This document shows positions 1 to 7,534 of a stretch of DNA of 64,000 nt, piece by piece. Position 1 is the stretch's first letter. Each line of letters starts with the position of its first letter. Position numbers and translations under genes: made by a program. Below the pieces are notes generated by a model, which ran no database searches, had not been told where the DNA came from, and saw only the letters and a list, made by a program, of their open reading frames with translations. Source of the stretch: CAVSUZ01 sp963795415 (GTDB taxonomy: Bacteria; Pseudomonadota; Alphaproteobacteria; Acetobacterales; Acetobacteraceae); NCBI GenBank assembly GCA_963795415.1, contig CAWCHQ010000001.1, positions 620,001 to 684,000 on the forward strand. The letters are read 5' to 3'.

Positions 1-1
1 G

Positions 2-622
2 CTCGGAACCACTGATTTCAGCTCGGCACTGCTCAACATCGCCAATAGCGGCGCGGCTATTTTCGTCAATGTCGCGTTCGGCGCCGACGCGGTGGCGTCC
101 TGCAAGCAGGCGCAGCAATTCGGGGTCGTCCCGAAAATGAAGCTCGTGGTGCCCAACATTTCGTCCTTTCAGGCCAAGGAACTCGGGCCCCAGATCATGG
201 CCGGCGCGTATGGCACATTCGACTTCTGGTGGACGCTGGAGGACAAATATCCGCTCGCCAAGGCCTTCGTCGAAGCCTTCCGTGAGAAGAACAAATACTA
301 TCCCCGCTGGGGCGCCCATATCGGCTACATGCAAACATATATCTGGGCGCTGGCGGTGGAGCGGGCCGGTGGCTTTTACCCGCCGGACGTCATCAAGACG
401 CTGGAGGAGTCGAAATCCAACCCGTTCGACAGCACGCTCGGCAAGGTCTGGTATCGTGCTGATGACCATCAGCTGGTACGCCCCGTGCCGGTCGTCGTGG
501 GCAAGACGCAGGCCGCGATGAAGTCTCCCGAGGACTATTACCGGATCGTCGAGATCGTGCCCGGAGAAGACACCCTCAGCCCACCCGGCGCCTTCGGCTG
601 CCATCTTGGCGCCTACACCTGA
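2..622 (+). CDS. ABC transporter substrate-binding protein, branched-chain amino acid type (5' partial)
   Basis: C-terminal 206 residues of a periplasmic binding protein of the Leu/Ile/Val-binding class I fold. The frame is open from base 2, so the start lies outside the window. It captures a small substrate in the periplasm and delivers it to an ABC permease. The closing part has the family's pattern: a helix with GYMQTYIWALAVERAG, then a segment on what the cargo does to the protein's surface (GKVWYRADDHQLVRPVPVVVG). The ligand cannot be deduced; amides, urea, amino acids and aromatic acids are all carried by relatives. No permease or ATPase gene follows, so the rest of the transporter must lie upstream or elsewhere. 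The family call is fairly safe, the substrate is unknown. Confidence 0.75.
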   Translation, partial: LGTTDFSSALLNIANSGAAIFVNVAFGADAVASCKQAQQFGVVPKMKLVVPNISSFQAKELGPQIMAGAYGTFDFWWTLEDKYPLAKAFVEAFREKNKYYPRWGAHIGYMQTYIWALAVERAGGFYPPDVIKTLEESKSNPFDSTLGKVWYRADDHQLVRPVPVVVGKTQAAMKSPEDYYRIVEIVPGEDTLSPPGAFGCHLGAYT

Positions 623-660
623 GTGTCAGGCCGTGGCCTCAGCCGGGGGCTGCTCTCCTT

Positions 661-702
661 AAACGCCCCGGGTTGACCTGGAAACGCCCCGGGTTGACCT
701 GG
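661..702. repeat. Two perfect 21-bp tandem repeats upstream of the RND operon
   Basis: Two identical, directly adjacent 21-bp units (661-681 and 682-702) each contain GGGTTGACCTGG. They lie 65 bp before the adaptor start at 768. Each holds a TTGACC that could act as a -35 element or as part of an activator or repressor site; no convincing -10 is visible downstream. The position suggests a control region for the efflux operon, but this is inference. Confidence 0.6.
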
Positions 703-767
703 CCGGCCTGTTGTAGGCATCCCGCGCGCGACCATGTGATCGGCAGGATTGGAGCAGAACAATCACC

Positions 768-1976
768 ATGACCGCGCGCCTTCCGGCCATGCTTGTCCTG
801 GCTGTCGCACTCCTTGCGGGCCCCCTCCTTGCGGCCCCCCTCCTCGCGGCCCGAGCGCAAGCTCAGGTGCCCGGCGCAGGCGGCCCGCCATCAGTGGGCA
901 TCGTCAGGGCGGAGAAGCAGCAAGTCACCGAGACCTCGGAGTTCATCGGCCGCATCGCGGCAATCAACCGGGTGGCCCTGGTCGCGCGCGTGACGGCGTT
1001 TCTGGACAAGCAGAATTTCGCCGACGGCGCCGAGGTTCATCAGGGCGACCTTCTCTACGTCCTGGAAAAGGCGCCGTTCGAGGCTGACCTCGAAGCCAGG
1101 ACAGCGGCGGTGCAACAGGCCGAGGCCCAGCTTGAGAACGCGACGCTTGCCAGTCAGCGCCAGCAGCAGCTGCTCAAGACCCCGGCCGGGCAACAGGCAC
1201 TGGCTGACGCGGCGCGGGCCACCATGCTTTCCGACGCCGCGCAGCTTCTTCAGGCCAGGGCGCAGGAGCGCCAGGCGCGGATCAATCTGGACTATACGGA
1301 TATCCATGCGCCGATCGACGGCAAGATTGGCCGGACAGCGGTCACTATCGGCAATGTGGTCTCTCCGACAACCGGCACGCTGACCACAATTACCAGTCAG
1401 GACCCAATGTACGTTGTCTTCCCGGTTCCGGTGCGCACCGCCTTGGAGTTGCAGCAGCGTTTCGCAGCCAAAGGGCTCGACGCGATGGTAATCAAAATCC
1501 GTCTGCCCGACGGCCGGCTGTACGATCACACGGGCAAGCTTGATTTTGTCGACAACAGCATATCGGCCAGCACGGACACGCTGATCCTGCGGGGTACCAT
1601 CCCGAACCCACCCGTGGGCAAAGCCGGGCGGTCGCTTGTGGATAATGAGTTCGTCACGGTCCTGCTGGAGGGCGCCGAGCCGGTGGAACTGCTCGCCATT
1701 CCACGCGCGGCCGTACTGTCCGATCAGCAGGGTGATTACGTGTTCGCCGTCGATGACCAGAACAAGGTTGTGCAGAAGCGCGTCACCCTTGGACAATCCA
1801 CGCCTTCCACGGCGACCGTCCTCGCCGGCCTGCAGCCCGGTGAGATGGTCATCGTGGACGGGGTGCAAAAAGTGCATCCGGGGGAGGCGGTCTTGCCGGG
1901 TCCGGCTGCGCCTGAGACCGGAGGAACAAAGCGGACCGCGCTGGTGACCGGAGCGGGCATCGCCGCCAGCCAATGA
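768..1976 (+). CDS. RND efflux periplasmic adaptor (membrane fusion protein)
   Basis: A 402-residue AcrA/MexA-type adaptor that links an inner-membrane RND pump to an outer-membrane channel. Residues 1-32 form a signal peptide ending ARAQA. Its hydrophobic core is encoded by three near-identical 15-bp units (bases 810-854, LLAGP-LLAAP-LLAAR). A lipoyl/barrel-sandwich half follows (VALVARVTAFLDKQNF), then an alpha-hairpin rich in Gln and Ala around residues 105-175, the second lipoyl half (LDYTDIHAPIDGKIGRTAVT), a beta-barrel domain, and the closing GLQPGEMVIVDGVQKVHPGE motif. There is no lipobox Cys, so it is probably soluble or peripheral rather than lipid-anchored. The stop overlaps the pump gene by 4 bp (ATGA), indicating translational coupling. 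No outer-membrane factor gene is present, so a shared TolC-like channel is likely. The drug or metabolite exported cannot be read from the sequence. Confidence 0.93.
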   Translation: MTARLPAMLVLAVALLAGPLLAAPLLAARAQAQVPGAGGPPSVGIVRAEKQQVTETSEFIGRIAAINRVALVARVTAFLDKQNFADGAEVHQGDLLYVLEKAPFEADLEARTAAVQQAEAQLENATLASQRQQQLLKTPAGQQALADAARATMLSDAAQLLQARAQERQARINLDYTDIHAPIDGKIGRTAVTIGNVVSPTTGTLTTITSQDPMYVVFPVPVRTALELQQRFAAKGLDAMVIKIRLPDGRLYDHTGKLDFVDNSISASTDTLILRGTIPNPPVGKAGRSLVDNEFVTVLLEGAEPVELLAIPRAAVLSDQQGDYVFAVDDQNKVVQKRVTLGQSTPSTATVLAGLQPGEMVIVDGVQKVHPGEAVLPGPAAPETGGTKRTALVTGAGIAASQ

Positions 1977-4900
1977 TCTCCGCGCTGTTCATCCGGCGGC
2001 CGCGGCTTGCGATCGTCATTGCTATCATCATGGTTATGGCGGGTGGGATCGCCATGACACGCATTCCCGTCGCGCAGTTGCCGGATATCGTGCCCCCGCA
2101 GGTGACGGTCAGCACAACTTATCCGGGTGCGTCGGCGTCCACGGTCGAAACCGCGGTCGCGCAGCCGATCGAGGCCAAGGTGATCGGCGTCGATAAGATG
2201 ATCTACATGAAATCGAACAGCGGGGATGACGGGAGTTACGGCCTGACCGTCAGCTTCGCCCAGGGCTCCGATCCCGATATCGATACCGTCAATGTCAACA
2301 ACCGCGTGCAGACCGCCGTGTCGCAGCTTCCGCCTGAAGTCCAGGCCGAAGGGATCACGGTCCAGAAGAAATCATCCGCTATCCTCGAGTTTATCGCCTT
2401 CTACAGCGACGAACCGAAAATGGACCCGCTGTTCGTCACCAACTACGTGCTCATCAACGTGCTGGACACGCTGTCCCGCACGCCCGGTGTGGGGCAGGCG
2501 AACCTGTTCTCCAAGCTGAATTACTCCATGCGGGTGTGGTTCCGGACGGATCGCCTGGCGAGCCTGGGCCTGTCGCCTTCGGATATCATTGCCGCGATCC
2601 AGCAGCAAAGTACGGTCGCGCCGATCGGACGCATCGGCGCGCGGCCGGTCGGCAACAACCAGCAGTTCCAGTTCAATCTGCAAACCCAGGGCCGCCTGGT
2701 GACGCCGGCCCAGTTCGGCGACATCGTGATCCGCGCAAATCCCGATGGATCAGTGCTGCGCCTGCACGATGTTGCTGACGTGCAGCTTGGCGCGCAGAAC
2801 ATGGATGCCGAGACCAGGCTGAACGGCCGTCCGGCGGTGCCGGTGGCGATCTATCTGTCGCCGGGCGCCAACGCCGTGCAGACCTCGGCGGCCGTGGCGC
2901 GAGCCCTGCAGCGCCTTTCACAGAGCTTCCCGCGCGGCCTGCACGCGCAGGTGATGTACGATTCCAGCAGCTTCGTCAGCGACACCCTGCGCGAGGTCAT
3001 TCAAACGCTGCTGGAAGCATTCGCACTGGTGGTTCTTGTCGTCTTTCTTTTCCTCGGCAACATCCGCGCGACGATCATTCCGGCCGTCGCAGTTCCCGTC
3101 AGCCTGATCGGCACAATCGCCGGCCTGCTGGCGCTCGGCTTTACCATCAACACCGTCTCGCTGCTGGCGATGGTTCTGGCGATCGGTGTGGTGGTCGATG
3201 ACGCGATTGTGGTCGTGGAGAATGTCGAGCGGGTGATGGAGGAGGAACCGCTCCTCTCGCCCGCCGAAGCCACGATCAAGGCAATGCGCCAGATCACCGG
3301 ACCGGTCATTGCCATCTCCCTCGTGCTGCTTTCGGTTTTCGTTCCGACCGGCTTCATTCCCGGGCTGTCAGGCACGCTGTTCCGGCAGTTCGCCGTGACA
3401 ATGAGCTGCGCGATGCTGCTTTCGGCGACGAACGCGCTTACGCTCTCGCCGGCGCTGTGCGCGCTGTTTTTGCGGCATAGCCGGCCACGGCGTGGGCCGC
3501 TCGCCTGGGTGCTGGGCGGCATCGATCGCGCCCGCAACGGCTACGCCGCGGTGGTTCACCGGCTGGTCCGGATCTCCGCGCTGTCACTTGTGCTGGTCGC
3601 GGGCTGCGGATTCGGGGCGGCCTGGCTTATGGCGCACACGCCAACCGGATTCCTGCCGGAAGAAGACCAGGGCGCGTTCTTCATCTCCGTGCAGCTGCCG
3701 GATGGCGCGTCGGTGTCCCGGTCGAGCGACGTCGCCTCGCGCGTCGAAGCCGTTCTCAAGACAATGCCGCAGATCGAGGATACGCTGGCAATCGTCGGTT
3801 TCTCGCTCCTGGACGGCGTCAATGAACCGAACGCCGCGTTCCTTGTCGCGCGGCTGCGGCCGTTTTCCGACCGTCTGGCGGCGGCTGATTCCGCCCAGAC
3901 GCTCGTCGGGCGGACCTTCGGCGCAGTGCAGTCGATCCGCTCGGCCAATGTGTTTCCGTTCAACCTGCCGCCGATCATCGGCCTGGGAACCGGCTCGGGT
4001 TTTGAATACGAGCTGGAAGCGCTGGAGGGACAGGAGCCGGTACAGAACGGGCAGGTGATGCGCGGGCTCGTCGCCGCGGCCAACCAGAACCCGGCGCTTA
4101 CACGGGTCTTTTCGACTTATACGGCGAACAACCCGTCTTTGTATCTCGACATAGACCGGGAGAAGACCGCCGCACTGGGTCTTTCGCTCGACGACGTGTT
4201 TACCGCGCTTCAGGCTGTGCTGGGCGGCATCTATGTCAACAACTTCAACCTGTATGGCCGGACCTGGCAGGTGAACATCCAGGCTGAGGCGCTGGATCGC
4301 AACGACGTTCCGGCGATCTGGCGCATTTACGTGCGCAACAAGCAGGGAGATATGGTGCCGCTGCGCTCGATCGCGTCGCTGCGGTTCGTGACGGGACCCC
4401 AGGTCATTACACGGTACAACAACTATCGGGCGATAAGCATCAACGGCGGCCCGGCGCCGGGGGTTTCGTCCGGCACGGCACTGGCCACCATGGCCGCCAT
4501 CTCCGATCGCACCCTGCCGCGCGGCTACGGTTTCGAGTGGACCGGGACGGCGTATCAGGAGCAGCTTGCTGCGGGGCAGACCGGTGCGATCCTGGGGCTG
4601 GCCGTGCTCTTCGCATACCTGTTTTTGGTCGGTCTCTACGAAAGCTGGATGATCCCCATCCCGGTGCTGGTTTCGGTCGTCGTTGGCGTGCTCGGCGCCT
4701 TGATCGGCATTGTCCTGGCTGGGCTGTCCATCGATCTGTATGCCCAGATCGGGCTGGTGGTTCTTATCGCCCTGGCCGCGAAGAACGCCATTCTGATCGT
4801 GGAGTTCGCCAAGGAACAGCGTGAAGCCGGAGTTCCCGTCAGGGAGGCAGCCGTGCTGGGAGCACGAACCCGATTCCGGGCAGTGATGATGACGTCGGTT

Positions 4901-5122
4901 GCCTTCATCGCGGGACTGGTACCGCTGGTAACGGCTCGAGGTGCAGCAATGCTCAGCCGGCGCGATGTGGGCACGGCCGTTTTCGCCGGCATGATCGGCG
5001 CAAGTTTCGTAGGGATTTTCCTCATTCCGATGCTGTACGTCACCTTCCAGTCGGTGCGGGAGCACGCGAAGACCAAGGCCTCACGGGCACGCCGGGCGCG
5101 CCTGCCCGTTCCCGGCGAATAG
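1973..5122 (+). CDS. RND efflux transporter, HAE1 (AcrB) family
   Basis: A 1049-residue proton-driven inner-membrane pump, the usual length for AcrB relatives. It starts with the typical MISALFIRRPRLAIVIAI first helix and a periplasmic porter domain. A cluster of helices follows with the proton-relay motif VVVDDAIVVVENVER (Asp409-Asp410, matching AcrB Asp407/408), then a second porter domain. The second membrane block holds the relay lysine in LAAKNAILIVEFAKE (Lys937, matching AcrB Lys940). Both halves are intact and there is no frameshift. The hydrophobe/amphiphile exporter subfamily is well supported over the heavy-metal CusA type, because the methionine cluster of CusA is not seen. It is the second gene of a two-gene operon with the adaptor. 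Confidence 0.95.
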   Translation: MISALFIRRPRLAIVIAIIMVMAGGIAMTRIPVAQLPDIVPPQVTVSTTYPGASASTVETAVAQPIEAKVIGVDKMIYMKSNSGDDGSYGLTVSFAQGSDPDIDTVNVNNRVQTAVSQLPPEVQAEGITVQKKSSAILEFIAFYSDEPKMDPLFVTNYVLINVLDTLSRTPGVGQANLFSKLNYSMRVWFRTDRLASLGLSPSDIIAAIQQQSTVAPIGRIGARPVGNNQQFQFNLQTQGRLVTPAQFGDIVIRANPDGSVLRLHDVADVQLGAQNMDAETRLNGRPAVPVAIYLSPGANAVQTSAAVARALQRLSQSFPRGLHAQVMYDSSSFVSDTLREVIQTLLEAFALVVLVVFLFLGNIRATIIPAVAVPVSLIGTIAGLLALGFTINTVSLLAMVLAIGVVVDDAIVVVENVERVMEEEPLLSPAEATIKAMRQITGPVIAISLVLLSVFVPTGFIPGLSGTLFRQFAVTMSCAMLLSATNALTLSPALCALFLRHSRPRRGPLAWVLGGIDRARNGYAAVVHRLVRISALSLVLVAGCGFGAAWLMAHTPTGFLPEEDQGAFFISVQLPDGASVSRSSDVASRVEAVLKTMPQIEDTLAIVGFSLLDGVNEPNAAFLVARLRPFSDRLAAADSAQTLVGRTFGAVQSIRSANVFPFNLPPIIGLGTGSGFEYELEALEGQEPVQNGQVMRGLVAAANQNPALTRVFSTYTANNPSLYLDIDREKTAALGLSLDDVFTALQAVLGGIYVNNFNLYGRTWQVNIQAEALDRNDVPAIWRIYVRNKQGDMVPLRSIASLRFVTGPQVITRYNNYRAISINGGPAPGVSSGTALATMAAISDRTLPRGYGFEWTGTAYQEQLAAGQTGAILGLAVLFAYLFLVGLYESWMIPIPVLVSVVVGVLGALIGIVLAGLSIDLYAQIGLVVLIALAAKNAILIVEFAKEQREAGVPVREAAVLGARTRFRAVMMTSVAFIAGLVPLVTARGAAMLSRRDVGTAVFAGMIGASFVGIFLIPMLYVTFQSVREHAKTKASRARRARLPVPGE

Positions 5123-5133
5123 TTGTCGCCCGT

Positions 5134-5149
5134 CCTGGCGTCCGCCAGG
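5134..5149. terminator. Short hairpin after the RND operon
   Basis: CCTGGCG and CGCCAGG arms (5134-5140 and 5143-5149) lie 12 bp after the pump stop codon. There is no T-run, so this is at best a weak or Rho-assisted terminator. It is recorded because it is the only stem immediately downstream of the operon. Confidence 0.3.
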
Positions 5150-5348
5150 CGATGGCGAAACTGTCGTTAAAAATGCATCAATAGCGTTAATACGCCAAAG
5201 TATCGTTTGACTGGCGCTCATAATTTCGTGAGCTTGGCCGCTGTATTATACCAGCCGTCGAAGAGTCACAGCTACCCGTCATTCCAGCGAAAGCGGTAAT
5301 CCATGGTACCTGCCGCAACGATGAGTCCGCCTTAACGGCGATTGTTAA

Positions 5349-5410
5349 TAGAGCAGATCGCGCTTGACTGGAAACGCTTTGCAGTTCCAGGAGCGCGTGA
5401 ATTTGCTCTA
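5349..5410. repeat. Palindrome-ended intergenic repeat, copy A (62 bp)
   Basis: A 62-bp element bounded by perfect TAGAGCA/TGCTCTA inverted ends. The ends can be extended: TAGAGCAGATCGCGC at the left pairs imperfectly with the complement of GCGCGTGAATTTGCTCTA at the right. Copy B starts 11 bp downstream in the same orientation and a third copy lies at 48638-48755. It carries no coding capacity. The organisation resembles a REP- or MITE-like dispersed element. Confidence 0.75.
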
Positions 5411-5421
5411 AAACACCGAGC

Positions 5422-5474
5422 TAGAGCAGATCGCGCTTGACTGGAAACGCTTTGCAGTTCCGGGAGCGCGTGAA
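5422..5474. repeat. Intergenic repeat, copy B (right end missing)
   Basis: It matches copy A over 53 bp with one substitution (CCAGG versus CCGGG) but lacks the closing TTGCTCTA. The sequence breaks off into the ribosome-binding region of the beta-helix gene. The element therefore supplies most of that gene's 5' leader. The stretch 5123-5496 otherwise contains only AT-richer DNA without a recognisable gene. Confidence 0.75.
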
Positions 5475-5496
5475 TACAAGATCAGGAGCGATAAAA

Positions 5497-7455
5497 ATGT
5501 CGGTTCTAACCGTAGGCCCCGGCCAGAAATTTACAACAATCGATGCGGCTGTTGCGGCCGCTAAGGCTGGTGACACAATTGACGTGCAGGCCGGCACCTA
5601 CACGGAAGAGGATCTCCAGATCACCCAGAACCTGACACTTGTCGGGGTGGGCGGGGTGGTGAACATCGTCGCTCCCACCGCTATCTCCTATGGCGGTAAT
5701 GTCAGCAAGGGCCTGCTCATCGTCGGGACCGAGGGTGACACGCCCAACGTGACGATAAAAGGCTTCGCATTTTCCGGAGCGAAGTCGGGGCAAAGCAACG
5801 GCGCCGGCATCCGGTACCAAAGCGGCAATCTTACGCTGATCAATGACACTTTCAGTAACAATCAGGACGGCATTCTGGCCACACCATTCATATATAATAC
5901 CGGCACGATCCTGGCGAAAAACAGCACGTTCAACCAGAACGGTGCAGCATCCGGGCTTGGCCACGGGATGTATATCGGCTACGTGAACACATTCGAGATA
6001 ATGAACAGTGTTGCCGAAAACGCAGTGGCGGGACACGAAATCAAGAGCCGCGCCTTCAACACGCTGATAGAAAATAACAAGATCACCGACACAACGACCG
6101 GAACCGCCAGCTACTCGATCGACATCCCTGATGGCGGCAACACTGTCATCAAAGGCAACACGATCACCAAAGGGCCGGACGCATCAACCCCTGTCATGAT
6201 CCATCTCGGCGGCGGGGAGGATCTGCACCCGAATAGCATGACAAACGTGTCGGGCAACACATTCATCGATAACTACATAACCCCTGCTGCAGTGACGGCA
6301 ATGTGGAACCAGATGAATGATCCGGACGTCGTCCTCCAAGGCAACCGGTTTACAACGAACAATCCCGGCACTTTTCTGATGGGTTTGGGCACGCTCTCGG
6401 CCAATACCGGGGTCGGTGGGGCCATTCCGGGTGAGATCAGCACAGACTTCGGCGACCCGAGGAGGACCCTCGATCTCCGCGGAACCACGAACGATCAGAC
6501 CTATACCTTCACCGCACCCTATTGGACCGTGGAGGCGGGCGCTGGCCATTTAACCGCGGTGACGCAAGAGCCGGGCGAGACGGTGATCGGCGGCGCGGGC
6601 GGCGTTGATTTCACGGCGTCCGCTGGCAACGGCGGCAGCGAAGTTCTTACGGCCGCGGGCAGCAGCAATACGGTGACAATGAATGCATCGGCCATCGTCT
6701 ACAGCGACGGCGACGATGTGATCAACATAGGTTCGGCCGGGCAGGGACACGTCAGTGTCGCCGGGACGGCCACGGTCAACAGCGCGTCAGGTGGCACAAC
6801 TGACTACTTCATCTTTGGCGCGGCGACAGTAAACGAACAGGGCGGATTTCTGAACCAGTATCAGGTTGAACAAGGAGGAACGCTGAACGTAAACGGCAGT
6901 GCCCAGAGCGAGACCTTCAACGGGCAGGGAGGCGTACTCAATTTCAACGGCGGCGCGAATTCGGGCTCAATCGCCGGATATTTCGAGATGGGATCAGACC
7001 AGGCAGCGACAATGAACGTCACCACCTGGGACAATTCCCTGATGCAGAATGCCCTCACGCTGACATCGGGCAACTACAATTTGATGCTGGACGGGGGCGG
7101 AACGATCGACGCAAGCGCCGATAATGGGGCTGTCCACGTCACGAACTCTACCGATTCCATGAGCTTCATCGGCGGTTCCGGCAACGCCTACGTCTATACG
7201 GGAACGGGAAGTGCGCAGATCACCGCCGGTTCCGGCTCGTTGACCGTAAATGAGGGCCCGGGACCGGGCGTTACCTACTATGCGGGAGCCGGAAGCACGG
7301 GGACACTGACGATACAGGACTTCCATCCGGTAACCGATCAGATCGTATTCGGGCAAGGTGCCACAATCGCCAGTCAATCGGTCGTCGGCGCCAGCCTGAA
7401 CCTGACGCTGTCCAACGGAGGAAGCATTTTCCTCGGCGGAGCGACGCAGCTGTAA
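5497..7455 (+). CDS. Secreted right-handed beta-helix protein, probable type I secretion substrate
   Basis: A 652-residue protein. The ATG at 5497 is chosen because AGGAG lies 8 bp upstream; a longer frame would run into the repeat. Residues 1-45 (VGPGQKFTTIDAAVAAAKAGDTI followed by VQAGTYTEE) are the opening rung typical of pectate-lyase-like and other polysaccharide-active beta-helices. Rungs with N-rich turns (LIENNKITDT, VIKGNTITKG) continue to about residue 290. The second half is Gly/Asn/Ser/Thr-rich with short repeated strands, and the last 100 residues (GSGNAYVYTGTGSAQITAG, then GTLTIQDFHPVTDQIVF) resemble the C-terminal targeting region of type I secreted or RTX-like proteins. There is no N-terminal signal peptide and almost no Cys, which fits type I export. 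No transporter is encoded nearby. Enzymatic activity is uncertain; it may be an adhesin or a polysaccharide lyase. Confidence 0.75.
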   Translation: MSVLTVGPGQKFTTIDAAVAAAKAGDTIDVQAGTYTEEDLQITQNLTLVGVGGVVNIVAPTAISYGGNVSKGLLIVGTEGDTPNVTIKGFAFSGAKSGQSNGAGIRYQSGNLTLINDTFSNNQDGILATPFIYNTGTILAKNSTFNQNGAASGLGHGMYIGYVNTFEIMNSVAENAVAGHEIKSRAFNTLIENNKITDTTTGTASYSIDIPDGGNTVIKGNTITKGPDASTPVMIHLGGGEDLHPNSMTNVSGNTFIDNYITPAAVTAMWNQMNDPDVVLQGNRFTTNNPGTFLMGLGTLSANTGVGGAIPGEISTDFGDPRRTLDLRGTTNDQTYTFTAPYWTVEAGAGHLTAVTQEPGETVIGGAGGVDFTASAGNGGSEVLTAAGSSNTVTMNASAIVYSDGDDVINIGSAGQGHVSVAGTATVNSASGGTTDYFIFGAATVNEQGGFLNQYQVEQGGTLNVNGSAQSETFNGQGGVLNFNGGANSGSIAGYFEMGSDQAATMNVTTWDNSLMQNALTLTSGNYNLMLDGGGTIDASADNGAVHVTNSTDSMSFIGGSGNAYVYTGTGSAQITAGSGSLTVNEGPGPGVTYYAGAGSTGTLTIQDFHPVTDQIVFGQGATIASQSVVGASLNLTLSNGGSIFLGGATQL

Positions 7456-7534
7456 GGCTCTCCTGTAGGGCTTGCACACGGGAGCGACGGGTAGTTCGAT
7501 ATCGCGGAGCGACACAGCAGGGCCGGAGCCGCGC

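Noticed and set aside
3584..5065. 493-codon minus-strand frame opposite the RND pump
   Set aside because: Antisense to the intact pump; the His/Arg/Gln-rich product is typical of shadow frames and matches no family.
5190..5260. Sigma-70 promoter from TTGACT near 5207
   Set aside because: No -10 with acceptable spacing; the TATTATA further on is about 30 bp away.
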